6,510 nt of DNA from assembly GCA_900548765.1 (NCBI GenBank), contig URLU01000128.1:1-6510 (forward strand), given 5' to 3'. This DNA is from an uncultured Lachnobacterium sp. (GTDB taxonomy: Bacteria > Bacillota > Clostridia > Lachnospirales > Lachnospiraceae). Positions 1 through 6,117 of this stretch are shown one piece after another. Positions within the stretch are counted from its first letter, which is position 1. The number at the start of each line of letters is the position of its first letter. Made by a program: the position numbers and the translations under genes. Under the pieces are notes generated by a model that ran no database searches, was not told the origin of the DNA, and was given only the letters and a program-made list of their open reading frames with translations.

Positions 1-562
1 TTCAAACCTTGGCGGACTTATCTCTCCATTTGCTGGAGAAATGTTAAGAGGTGAGGCAAAATACGATATCATTGCCGTAGAACCTGCATCATGTCCTAGC
101 CTTACAAGAGGAAAATACGCATACGATTTCTGTGATACCGGAAAAGTATGTCCACTGGCTAAGATGTATACACTTGGTTCCGGATTTATTCCATCAGCCA
201 ACCATGCCGGCGGACTCCGCTACCATGGAATGAGCTCAGTAGTATCTGAGTTATACGATCAGGGATATCTCACAGCAAGAAGTGTGGAGCAGACTGAAGT
301 ATTTAAGGCTGCTGAAATGTTTGCACGAGTTGAAGGCATCCTGCCAGCTCCTGAAAGCAGCCACGCTATTAAGGTTGCAATTGATGAGGCACTTAAGTGC
401 AAGGAAACCGGCGAGGAGAAAAATATCGTGTTTGGACTTACTGGAACAGGTTACTTTGATATGGTGGCTTACCAGAAGTTTAATGATGGAGAGATGCGCG
501 ATTATATTCCTACTGATGAGGAATTGGCTAAGTCGCTGGATACACTTCCAAAGATTGACTAA
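1..562 (+). CDS. TrpB-like PLP-dependent enzyme (tryptophan synthase beta-like, TrpB2 type), 3' part only
   Basis: The gene enters from the left edge: the frame is open from base 2, giving 186 residues up to TAA at 560-562. TrpB2-type proteins are roughly 430-460 residues, so about the last 40% is present, and the PLP-binding lysine lies outside the window. The fragment opens with S-N-L-G-G-L, the end of the glycine-rich loop that holds the PLP phosphate. It continues with HAGGLRYHG (fragment residues 68-76), typical of the TrpB2 branch, then EGILPAPESSHAI (about 111-123), the conserved TrpB motif near the cofactor. LTGTGYFDM (146-154) follows, at the place of the C-terminal serine/glycine loop. 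The family condenses indole with serine or runs related beta-replacement reactions in the cytoplasm. No trpA or other trp gene is visible, so tryptophan synthesis is not shown and a stand-alone or salvage role is equally possible. The gene converges on phoR and is functionally unrelated to the rest. Confidence 0.87.
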   Translation, partial: SNLGGLISPFAGEMLRGEAKYDIIAVEPASCPSLTRGKYAYDFCDTGKVCPLAKMYTLGSGFIPSANHAGGLRYHGMSSVVSELYDQGYLTARSVEQTEVFKAAEMFARVEGILPAPESSHAIKVAIDEALKCKETGEEKNIVFGLTGTGYFDMVAYQKFNDGEMRDYIPTDEELAKSLDTLPKID

Positions 563-630
563 TTGTAAGTGATTGAATCTTCCTGTAAACGCCTTACAAT
601 ATAGAAAGATAACACGCAGAATAATATGTA

Positions 631-675
631 AGACCGAAAAACGGAAAGGCTTTACAGCTTTTCCGTTTTTTGTCT
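631..675. terminator. Bidirectional intrinsic terminator between the trpB-like gene and phoR
   Basis: Bases 636-650 pair with 657-671 around the six-base loop TTTACA (651-656). The core includes ACGGAAA against TTTCCGT, with G-T pairs at 648/659 and 636/671. The stem can be extended by AGAC (631-634) pairing with GTCT (672-675), leaving 635 bulged. A T-run (666-671) follows the GC core on the plus strand. The A-run at 637-641 gives a T-run on the minus strand. The structure can therefore stop transcripts from both converging genes. It lies 68 bases after the trpB-like stop and 6 bases beyond the phoR stop. Confidence 0.85.
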
Positions 676-681
676 AAAATT

Positions 682-2004
682 CTAAAAATTCACAGTGATT
701 GTAGTCCCCTGCCCTATCTCACTCTCCAGTGAAAGCTTAGCATCATGAATCTCCACAATATGCTTCACAATAGCAAGTCCCAGTCCTGTGCCTCCGGTAG
801 CCTTCGACCTGCTCTTATCCACCCTGTAGAAACGCTCAAATATCCTCTGCTGCTCATCTGCTGGAATGCCGATTCCATTATCCTTCACCACAAGTCTTGG
901 CTGGTCTCCGCCGTGGACTTCCACCCAGACTGAACCGTTTGGCTTGTTATACCTGATGGCGTTCTGCACCAGATTATCTGTCAGCTCACGCATCATTTCC
1001 TTGCTTCCGCAGATATTGCACTTCTCGCCTGTATACTCAAGTGTCACCTGTCTGTTCTTTGCATTTACATCCAGGGCTTCCATACATTCTGCCACTATCT
1101 CATTTAAGTCAAATTTCTCAAATGCGCTCTGGCTGTCTGTTCTGTCAAGCTCTGACAATCTGATTATGTCGTTGATTAATGATAGCAGTCTCTGGGCATT
1201 CTTCCTGATTTCCTGTATAAAATGCTTCTGCTTTTCCTCATCCACCATGCCGGCTTCAATCAGCTCTGCATAGCCCGAAATAGCTGTAAGCGGTGTCTTT
1301 AACTCATGGGATACATTGGCAGAAAAGTCCTGTCTTGCCTTAGCTGCAGACAGAATATCCGTGTGCTGCTTGCGTATCATGCTGGCAAATGGCACCAGCT
1401 CCTTGTATGGCGGCTCCATGCTGGCATCCTCCATATTCTGTGCCATTTTCTCAATTGGCGCTATAAGCTGCCTCGTAAGCATGTGGGACAGGACGATGCA
1501 GACTACCACTATAATTATCACTATAAGCATTATCATAGGTGACACTGCCCAAAATACCGACCATATGCTTCCAGCCTCTGTTGATACTCTGAGCACTGTC
1601 TTGTTATCCAGCAGAACGGCATAGTAGAAAGTATTTTTATTCATGGTATCTGATCTTCTGACACACTCACCCACACCATTTTCAAATGCTTCCTGTATCT
1701 CCGGTCTGTCCGAATGATTGCCAAGCTCTGTGGTGCTGGCGTCATTATCATAAAGAACCGTACCATCTGTATCTACCCAGGTAACCCTCAGCTCACTGAT
1801 GTCTGTAGACAAGTCTATATTATCCGGGTTAATGTCAGAGGTCTCAAAGTAATGGGTGTCCTTTAAAAGCTTTGCACTGACACTCAGGTCATTTCTTATC
1901 TGCCTCTGGAAGAGATTATAATATACAATTGTAGTGCTGATAGTTGATGCTAACACTGCAAGTATTGCAATGAGCACCAGTCTTATATTTATCTTTCGTT
2001 TCAT
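682..2004 (-). CDS. phoR: Phosphate sensor histidine kinase PhoR
   Basis: A 440-residue membrane sensor kinase that would autophosphorylate and pass the phosphate to PhoP. An N-terminal membrane helix (about residues 8-30) is followed by an extracytoplasmic sensor region (about 31-150). This region contains a PAS/Cache-like stretch VTWVDTDGTVLYDND (74-88). The second membrane helix is at about 151-173, followed by a HAMP-like linker with LIAPIEKM (180-187). The HisKA motif SANVSHELKTPL (228-239) places the phospho-accepting histidine at 233. The ATPase domain shows an N-box ELTDNLVQNAIRYN (340-353), G1 DNGIGIP (375-381), F-box FERFYRVDKSRS (389-400) and G2 GGTGLGL (404-410), so all catalytic blocks are intact. 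There is no room for the extra cytoplasmic PAS domain found in longer PhoR proteins such as that of Bacillus subtilis. The ATG overlaps the phoP stop by 4 bp (ATGA), which suggests translational coupling; AGGA lies 11 bases upstream (2016-2019). The name PhoR rests largely on the phosphate-gene neighbourhood. Confidence 0.9.
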   Translation of the reverse strand: MKRKINIRLVLIAILAVLASTISTTIVYYNLFQRQIRNDLSVSAKLLKDTHYFETSDINPDNIDLSTDISELRVTWVDTDGTVLYDNDASTTELGNHSDRPEIQEAFENGVGECVRRSDTMNKNTFYYAVLLDNKTVLRVSTEAGSIWSVFWAVSPMIMLIVIIIVVVCIVLSHMLTRQLIAPIEKMAQNMEDASMEPPYKELVPFASMIRKQHTDILSAAKARQDFSANVSHELKTPLTAISGYAELIEAGMVDEEKQKHFIQEIRKNAQRLLSLINDIIRLSELDRTDSQSAFEKFDLNEIVAECMEALDVNAKNRQVTLEYTGEKCNICGSKEMMRELTDNLVQNAIRYNKPNGSVWVEVHGGDQPRLVVKDNGIGIPADEQQRIFERFYRVDKSRSKATGGTGLGLAIVKHIVEIHDAKLSLESEIGQGTTITVNF

Positions 2005-2669
2005 TCTATAACATATCCTACATTTCTAACTGTTCTGATTCTGCTTCCATACACGCCCAGCTTCTGTCTCAGGGTCTTTATGTGCATATCCAGAGTTCTG
2101 GACTCTCCCACATACATTACGCCCCAGACAAGCTCCATAATCCGGTCTCTCTCCAATACAATACCTCTGTTGATTAAGAGATATTGTAACAGCTCGTATT
2201 CCTTAAATGTCAGGTCTATTGTCTTTCCTGCAATTGTGACCTCATGCTTTTCGTTGTTTAACACCAAATCGTCCAGCACAATAGTCTTCACATCCTCTGG
2301 CTCGGTTCTCCTGAGAAGTGCCTTAACCCTTGATATAAGCTCCATGACAGAAAAAGGCTTTTTGATATAATCGTCTGCTCCATCCTCAAGACCCTTTACT
2401 AAGTCTATATCAGCCGTCTTGGCTGTAACCATTATGATAGGCAGCTTCTTTGTGTAGGGACTGCGCCTCAGCTTCTTTACTATCTCATTTCCATTTTCAT
2501 CCGGAAGCATGATATCCAGAAGCACCAAATCAGGAATGACATCTGCGATTTGCTTGTAGAAGCTTTTGGCATCTTCAAAGCCCAAAACCTTGTGTCCTGA
2601 ATTCTTGAGGGCAAATTCCTCTATCTCTCGTATGCTCTCATCATCTTCAACTATATAAATCAGTGCCAT
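2001..2669 (-). CDS. phoP: Phosphate response regulator PhoP/PhoB (OmpR family)
   Basis: A cytoplasmic DNA-binding response regulator of 222 residues. The receiver domain (about 1-115) has the acidic pair D9/D10 in IVEDDESI and the phospho-accepting aspartate D52 in LVLLDIMLPDENG. Conserved T82 lies in IIMVTAKT, and the lysine lies in DDYIKKPF (K104). The C-terminal winged-helix domain (about 125-222) shows LTFKEYELLQYLL, the recognition-helix region SRTLDMHIKTLRQKLG, and the closing hairpin IRTVRNVGYVIE. I chose ATG at 2667-2669 because AGAGGTGA (2676-2683) ends six bases before it. An in-frame TTG two codons upstream abuts that ribosome site directly and is too close. The gene follows nptA after 32 bases with no visible terminator and overlaps phoR by 4 bp. 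Phosphate specificity is inferred from the neighbours, because OmpR-family sequences look alike; the family assignment itself is near certain. Confidence 0.92.
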   Translation of the reverse strand: MALIYIVEDDESIREIEEFALKNSGHKVLGFEDAKSFYKQIADVIPDLVLLDIMLPDENGNEIVKKLRRSPYTKKLPIIMVTAKTADIDLVKGLEDGADDYIKKPFSVMELISRVKALLRRTEPEDVKTIVLDDLVLNNEKHEVTIAGKTIDLTFKEYELLQYLLINRGIVLERDRIMELVWGVMYVGESRTLDMHIKTLRQKLGVYGSRIRTVRNVGYVIE

Positions 2670-2675
2670 TTTCAA

Positions 2676-2683
2676 TCACCTCT
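2676..2683 (-). promoter_or_regulatory. Ribosome binding site deciding the phoP start
   Basis: The minus strand reads AGAGGTGA, close to the ideal anti-16S complement. It is followed by TTGAAA and then ATG (2667-2669). The spacing fits the ATG and excludes the in-frame TTG immediately after the site. Confidence 0.85.
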
Positions 2684-2701
2684 TTTGCATTTATCTAAAC
2701 G

Positions 2702-4501
2702 CTATTTTTTCTCTTTCATTTTATCATCTTTTCCATTAATACGATACAGGGATTTAAGCTCCTTATATTCCTTATCATAGCTGGCTCTCTCCTGCGCTGA
2801 CATGGAATTAAATATCTCATGGGTATCATAACCGCCTTCATGGATGGCAACCATTTCTACCGCTACATTCGAGCAGTGGTCGGAAACTCTCTCTAAGTTT
2901 GTAAGTACATCCTCTAAAATCACCCCAAGCTCAATAGTACATTTGCCCTTGGTAAGCCGCTTTACATGATTCTGCTTAATCTCCTTGGTGAGTCCGTCTA
3001 TCACGTCCTCCAGCGGCTCTATATGGACAGCCGCCTCCACGCTTTCACTGTTAAATACATCCACAGTCTTTACCACAATGTCGTGTACAGCCCTTGTGAT
3101 GGTTTCCATCTCTGCCTTAGCCTTCTTTGAGAAAACCAGAGACTTATCATTCATCTCTTTTGCTGATTCCACAATATTTATAGCATGGTCTGATATTCTT
3201 TCAAAATCACTCATGCCGTGCAAGAGCACTGACAGGCTCTCACTGTCTGCTTTTGACAGGTTCTTGGCTGACAGCTTGACCAGATATGAACCAAGCTTGT
3301 CCTCATAGTGATCCACCTTGTCCTCAAGCTTGTAGACCTTTGCTGCCTTTTTCTTGTCATACTCATTGACAACTTCAAGAGCCAGTGTAATCGCCTCCAT
3401 AGTCTCAGAAGCCATCTGTCTTGAAGCATTTCTGCAAATCTCCATGGCAAAGGCAGGACGCTCCATAAATCTCTCATCGAGAGCAAGCATTTCCTCATCA
3501 TCCTTGTCCTCAAGCTCTTCCCTGCCATCCGGGATAACGATTGTAGCAAGCTTAACAAGCCAGTTAGAGAATGGATACAAAATTATACAGCAGCCTATGT
3601 TAAACAAGCTGTGAATTACTGCTATTCCTGCAGCACTTGCTGATGTCTTTAAAAATGCAAAACCGATTATCTGGTTTAAACTGTAGAAAACTACCATAAA
3701 AAGTATAGTTCCTATCAGGTTAAAAAACAAATGGATTGCAGCTGCCCTCTTGGCATTTTTCTTGGCACCAAAGGATGAAATTATTGATGTAATACAGGTT
3801 CCTATGTTCTGTCCCATTATGATAGGAAGGGCTGCTGAATAGCTCACCGCCCCTGTAGAACAGAGTGCCTGTAAGATACCAACAGATGCTGATGAGCTCT
3901 GGATAATGGCTGTGAGCACTGCGCCTACCAGCATACCCAGCACCGGGTTTGAAAATTTGGTAAACAGGCTCGCAAAATGGGCATCTTCTGCAAGTGGTGC
4001 CACTGCATCGCTCATGGCTTCCATTCCAAACATAAGGATGGCAAAGCCCAGCATGATATTTCCTATATCCTTTTTCTTACTCTCTTCCTTGGATGACATA
4101 ATAAGGATGATACCAATTGCTGCAAGCACCGGGGAGAAAGAGGATGGCTTAAGCAGCTGTAACCATATGCCGCTGCCCTCTATTCCGGTCAGTGACAGGA
4201 GCCATGATGTAACTGTGGTACCTACATTGGCACCCATTATTATTCCGACAGCCTGTGACAGCTTCATGATTCCTGAGTTTACAAATCCAACAACCATGAC
4301 TGTTGTGGCAGATGATGACTGTATAACCGCAGTCACTCCTGCACCTAAAAGAACTGCAAAAATCTTTTTTGATGTAAGCTTTTCAAGAATTGCCTCAAGC
4401 TTTCCTCCTGCCATCTTGGCAAGTCCATCTCCCATGGCAGACATTCCGTACAGAAAAAGTGATAATCCACCAATCATTGACAACAAATTAAAGATACTCA
4501 T
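2702..4501 (-). CDS. nptA: Na+/phosphate cotransporter (NptA/PNaS family) with C-terminal PhoU-like domain
   Basis: A 599-residue membrane protein. The N-terminal part (about 1-325) contains the two inverted Na/Pi-cotransporter repeats. Each carries the family's hallmark: QSSSATTVMVVGFVNSG (61-77) with GANVGTT (90-96), and QSSSASVGILQAL (201-213) with GQNIGTC (230-236). Further hydrophobic helices follow to about residue 325. After a charged linker (about 325-345, EELEDKDDEE) comes an all-helical PhoU-like domain (about 348-556). It has two metal-site-type motifs, DFERISDHAINI (432-443) and NLERVSDHCSN (535-545), and a lysine-rich tail. Relatives move phosphate with Na+, either inward (NptA type) or outward (E. 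coli YjbB); the sequence does not decide direction. I chose ATG at 4499-4501 because GAGGT (4509-4513) lies seven bases upstream and MSIFNLLSMIGGLSLFLYG is the usual family N-terminus. An in-frame ATG 13 codons upstream lacks a good ribosome site. It follows phoU after 148 bp and precedes phoP by 32 bp. Confidence 0.9.
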   Translation of the reverse strand: MSIFNLLSMIGGLSLFLYGMSAMGDGLAKMAGGKLEAILEKLTSKKIFAVLLGAGVTAVIQSSSATTVMVVGFVNSGIMKLSQAVGIIMGANVGTTVTSWLLSLTGIEGSGIWLQLLKPSSFSPVLAAIGIILIMSSKEESKKKDIGNIMLGFAILMFGMEAMSDAVAPLAEDAHFASLFTKFSNPVLGMLVGAVLTAIIQSSSASVGILQALCSTGAVSYSAALPIIMGQNIGTCITSIISSFGAKKNAKRAAAIHLFFNLIGTILFMVVFYSLNQIIGFAFLKTSASAAGIAVIHSLFNIGCCIILYPFSNWLVKLATIVIPDGREELEDKDDEEMLALDERFMERPAFAMEICRNASRQMASETMEAITLALEVVNEYDKKKAAKVYKLEDKVDHYEDKLGSYLVKLSAKNLSKADSESLSVLLHGMSDFERISDHAINIVESAKEMNDKSLVFSKKAKAEMETITRAVHDIVVKTVDVFNSESVEAAVHIEPLEDVIDGLTKEIKQNHVKRLTKGKCTIELGVILEDVLTNLERVSDHCSNVAVEMVAIHEGGYDTHEIFNSMSAQERASYDKEYKELKSLYRINGKDDKMKEKK

Positions 4502-4508
4502 AAATTTT

Positions 4509-4513
4509 ACCTC
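4509..4513 (-). promoter_or_regulatory. Ribosome binding site deciding the nptA start
   Basis: The minus strand reads GAGGT, then seven bases (AAAATTT), then ATG (4499-4501). The alternative ATG at 4538-4540 is preceded by CTGTTAAGTT, which has no purine-rich Shine-Dalgarno match. Confidence 0.8.
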
Positions 4514-4548
4514 ATATGCTTTCTTTTTACCTACAAGCATAACTTAAC

Positions 4549-4577
4549 AGGGCTATGTAAAATCCAAACATAGCCCT
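4549..4577. repeat. Perfect 10-bp inverted repeat (hairpin) upstream of nptA
   Basis: AGGGCTATGT (4549-4558) is the exact reverse complement of ACATAGCCCT (4568-4577), with a nine-base spacer. On the minus strand the 3' arm is followed by GTTAAGTT, with no proper T-run, so it is a poor intrinsic terminator. The right arm covers the proposed -10 hexamer of the nptA promoter, and the left arm would lie in the 5' leader. It could be an operator, a leader structure, or a chance product of the repeated 12-mers here. Confidence 0.6.
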
Positions 4578-4616
4578 ATGTAAAATCTATGTAAAATGTA
4601 TAATCTGTGTAAAGTC
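4553..4616 (-). promoter_or_regulatory. Candidate PhoP-binding (PHO box) repeat array
   Basis: Four near-identical 12-mers appear on the plus strand: CTATGTAAAATC (4553-4564), the same again (4576-4587), CTATGTAAAATG (4587-4598) and CTGTGTAAAGTC (4605-4616). On the minus strand each contains TTTACA, at 4556-4561, 4579-4584, 4590-4595 and 4608-4613. This matches the Bacillus subtilis PhoP-box form TT(A/T/C)ACA. Two pairs have the expected 11-bp period: 4579 with 4590, and the weaker TATACA at 4597-4602 with 4608. A further imperfect copy, GTTACA, lies at 4626-4631. The repeats are seen directly; binding by PhoP is inferred from the consensus and from the phoP gene downstream. Confidence 0.62.
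4567..4595 (-). promoter_or_regulatory. Putative sigma-A promoter of nptA-phoP-phoR
   Basis: On the minus strand, TTTACA (4590-4595, five of six matches to TTGACA) is followed after exactly 17 bases by TATGTT (4567-4572, four of six matches to TATAAT). Transcription would start near 4560, giving a leader of about 60 bases before the nptA ATG. The TTTACA repeats then fall at about -20 to -55, where PhoP boxes of activated Bacillus promoters usually lie. Other hexamer pairs in this AT-rich repeat region are possible. Confidence 0.45.
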
Positions 4617-4649
4617 ATGCGAGCATGTAACCAATCCCGCCTGTCAATA

Positions 4650-5300
4650 CTAGAACTCCTCGTCTGCTGAAGTCTTAAGTGAATAGAGCACCCATTCCGA
4701 AATATTGGTGGCGTGATCTCCTATCCTCTCAAAATATTTTGCAACCATGAGTAGGTCTGTTGCTTCCTCTCCATCATCGGATTTGTCCTGAATAAGCTTT
4801 ATAATGTCATTTTTCGTCTCGTCAAATAAGGTATCCACGATATCGTCATGAGCGATTACATCCTCTGCCTTCACCTTATCCTTCTCGATATATGCCTCAA
4901 TGCTCCAGTTGAGCATGAGCACTGTCTCTGATGCCATCTTGTTGATATGCTCAAGATTTGCCTCATACCTGCTCTTGCCCATGAAGATAGTCATCTCGGC
5001 TATATCTGATGCATGGTCACCTATTCGCTCCATATCTGTAACCATCTTCATTGCCGCTGTAATCACACGCAGGTCCCTTGCCACCGGCTGCTGCTGAATC
5101 AGTAGATTAAAACAGATATTCTCTATCTTTTTCTGGGCGCGGTCTATCTGTACATCCCCTGCCATAATCTCCTTTGCCAGTTCCTCATCCCTCCTGCCTA
5201 AGGCTTCCACCGCCTTGGCTATGGACTCCTCTATCATGGTGCCCATCTTAATCATTTCATTATTTAGTTCCTGAAGCTGCTCATCAAATTTACTTCTCAT
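4650..5300 (-). CDS. phoU: Phosphate transport regulator PhoU
   Basis: A 216-residue, all-helical cytoplasmic protein of the usual PhoU length. It is built from two three-helix-bundle repeats. Each has the family's metal-cluster motif: ERIGDHASDIAE (91-102; E91, D95, D99) and ERIGDHATNISEW (191-203; E191, D195, with N199 at the third position). In this family PhoU connects the Pst transporter to PhoR, keeping the kinase quiet when phosphate is plentiful, and limits Pst uptake. The ATG lies five bases after the pstB stop, so translation is probably coupled. The best purine-rich site (GGAAGG, 5315-5320) sits a rather long 14 bases upstream. The start is supported by the standard N-terminus MRSKFDEQLQELNNEMIKMG. 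It is probably the last gene of the pst transcription unit, but no intrinsic terminator follows, so read-through into nptA is possible. Confidence 0.96.
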   Translation of the reverse strand: MRSKFDEQLQELNNEMIKMGTMIEESIAKAVEALGRRDEELAKEIMAGDVQIDRAQKKIENICFNLLIQQQPVARDLRVITAAMKMVTDMERIGDHASDIAEMTIFMGKSRYEANLEHINKMASETVLMLNWSIEAYIEKDKVKAEDVIAHDDIVDTLFDETKNDIIKLIQDKSDDGEEATDLLMVAKYFERIGDHATNISEWVLYSLKTSADEEF

Positions 5301-5305
5301 CGCAA

Positions 5306-6067
5306 TTAACCAAACCTTCCAGTAATATAGTCTTCTGTTCTCTTATCCTGTGGATATGCAAATAACTGCTTTGTATCCGCAAATTCCACCATCTCTCCTA
5401 CAAGGAAAAATGCTGTGTAATCTGATACTCTCACTGCCTGCTGCATATTATGGGTTACAACAACTACAGTGTATTTTTTCTTAAGCTCTTCCATCAAGTC
5501 CTCAATCTTTGATGTAGATATAGGGTCAAGGGCAGATGTAGGCTCATCCATAAGCAGTACCTCCGGCTGTACAGCAAGGGCTCTGGCTATACAGATTCTC
5601 TGCTGCTGTCCACCTGACAAGCCAAGGGCTGATTTCTTTAATCTATCTTTAACTTCGTCAAAAATAGCTGCACCTCTCAGGCTTTCCTCGACTATTTCAT
5701 CCAGCTTTGCCTTGTTCTTTATTCCATGTACCCGTGGTCCATAGGCTATGTTGTCATAGATGCTCATTGGGAATGGGTTAGGCTGCTGGAATACCATGCC
5801 TACTCTTTTTCTAAGAATAGTAGTGTCCACATTTTTGCCATAGATATCCTCTCCATCCAGCTTGACTGTTCCCTCAATTCTCACGCAGTCCACCAGGTCA
5901 TTCATCCTGTTTAAAGTCTTTAAAAATGTAGACTTTCCACAGCCTGATGGTCCTATAAAGGCTGTGATTGCATTTTCTCTTATGTCCATATTTACGTTTT
6001 TCAGTGCATGATTTTCCCCATAATATAAGTTCAAATCCTTGACTGAAATTTTTACATTATTTTCCAT
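5306..6067 (-). CDS. pstB: Phosphate ABC transporter ATP-binding protein PstB
   Basis: A 253-residue ATPase of normal length that powers the PstSCAB high-affinity phosphate importer from the cytoplasmic face of the membrane. All nucleotide-binding motifs are intact. They are Walker A GPSGCGKST (39-47), Q-loop FQQPNPFPMSIYDNIAYGPR (93-112), ABC signature LSGGQQQR (150-157), Walker B VLLMDEPTSALDP (170-182) and switch histidine H206 in VVTHNMQQA. The Q-loop wording NPFPMSIYDN(I/V)AYGPR and the C-terminal DYITGRFG are hallmarks of PstB rather than other ABC ATPases. The start ATG (6065-6067) has GAGG at 6075-6078, seven bases upstream. It lies 33 bases after pstA and 5 bases before phoU. Confidence 0.97.
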   Translation of the reverse strand: MENNVKISVKDLNLYYGENHALKNVNMDIRENAITAFIGPSGCGKSTFLKTLNRMNDLVDCVRIEGTVKLDGEDIYGKNVDTTILRKRVGMVFQQPNPFPMSIYDNIAYGPRVHGIKNKAKLDEIVEESLRGAAIFDEVKDRLKKSALGLSGGQQQRICIARALAVQPEVLLMDEPTSALDPISTSKIEDLMEELKKKYTVVVVTHNMQQAVRVSDYTAFFLVGEMVEFADTKQLFAYPQDKRTEDYITGRFG

Positions 6068-6074
6068 TATTTAT

Positions 6075-6078
6075 CCTC
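6075..6078 (-). promoter_or_regulatory. Ribosome binding site of pstB
   Basis: The minus strand reads GAGG, followed by seven bases (ATAAATA) and the pstB ATG. The spacing is standard, and the site lies in the 33-base pstA-pstB spacer next to the duplicated 14-mer. Confidence 0.75.
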
Positions 6079-6086
6079 AAACTTTA

Positions 6087-6117
6087 TTATTCCAATCAAT
6101 TTATTCCAATCGATTTA
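6087..6117. repeat. 14-bp tandem duplication spanning the pstA stop codon
   Basis: TTATTCCAATCAAT (6087-6100) is followed directly by TTATTCCAATCGAT (6101-6114), with one mismatch (A/G at the 12th base). Both copies continue with TTA. The second copy encodes the last codons and stop of pstA on the minus strand; the first copy lies in the pstA-pstB spacer. It looks like a small slippage duplication. Confidence 0.85.

Noticed and set aside
282..572. Second plus-strand frame inside the trpB-like gene
   Set aside because: It overlaps the conserved TrpB coding frame, and its translation is Leu/Arg-rich with no recognisable motif.
866..1624. Several plus-strand open frames opposite phoR
   Set aside because: All lie inside phoR, whose kinase motifs are intact. 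The translations have no recognisable domains and no good ribosome sites were noted.
2676..2690. Five-codon mini frame (ATG CAA AAG AGG TGA) on the minus strand before phoP
   Set aside because: It overlaps the phoP ribosome site and has no ribosome site of its own; such tiny frames are common by chance.
3211..3558. Minus-strand alternative frame within nptA (115 codons)
   Set aside because: It is in a different frame from the intact PhoU-like domain of nptA and has no recognisable motif, so it is not a frameshift remnant.
3906..4547. Long plus-strand open frame (213 codons) opposite nptA
   Set aside because: It is antisense to a well-supported membrane protein, its translation is low-complexity and matches no family I recognise, and it is best explained as a shadow of nptA codon use.
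4643..4648. Perfect TTGACA (-35 like) on the minus strand just after the phoU stop
   Set aside because: At 16-18 bases downstream the hexamers are TGCTCG, GCTCGC and CTCGCA, none resembling a -10 element.
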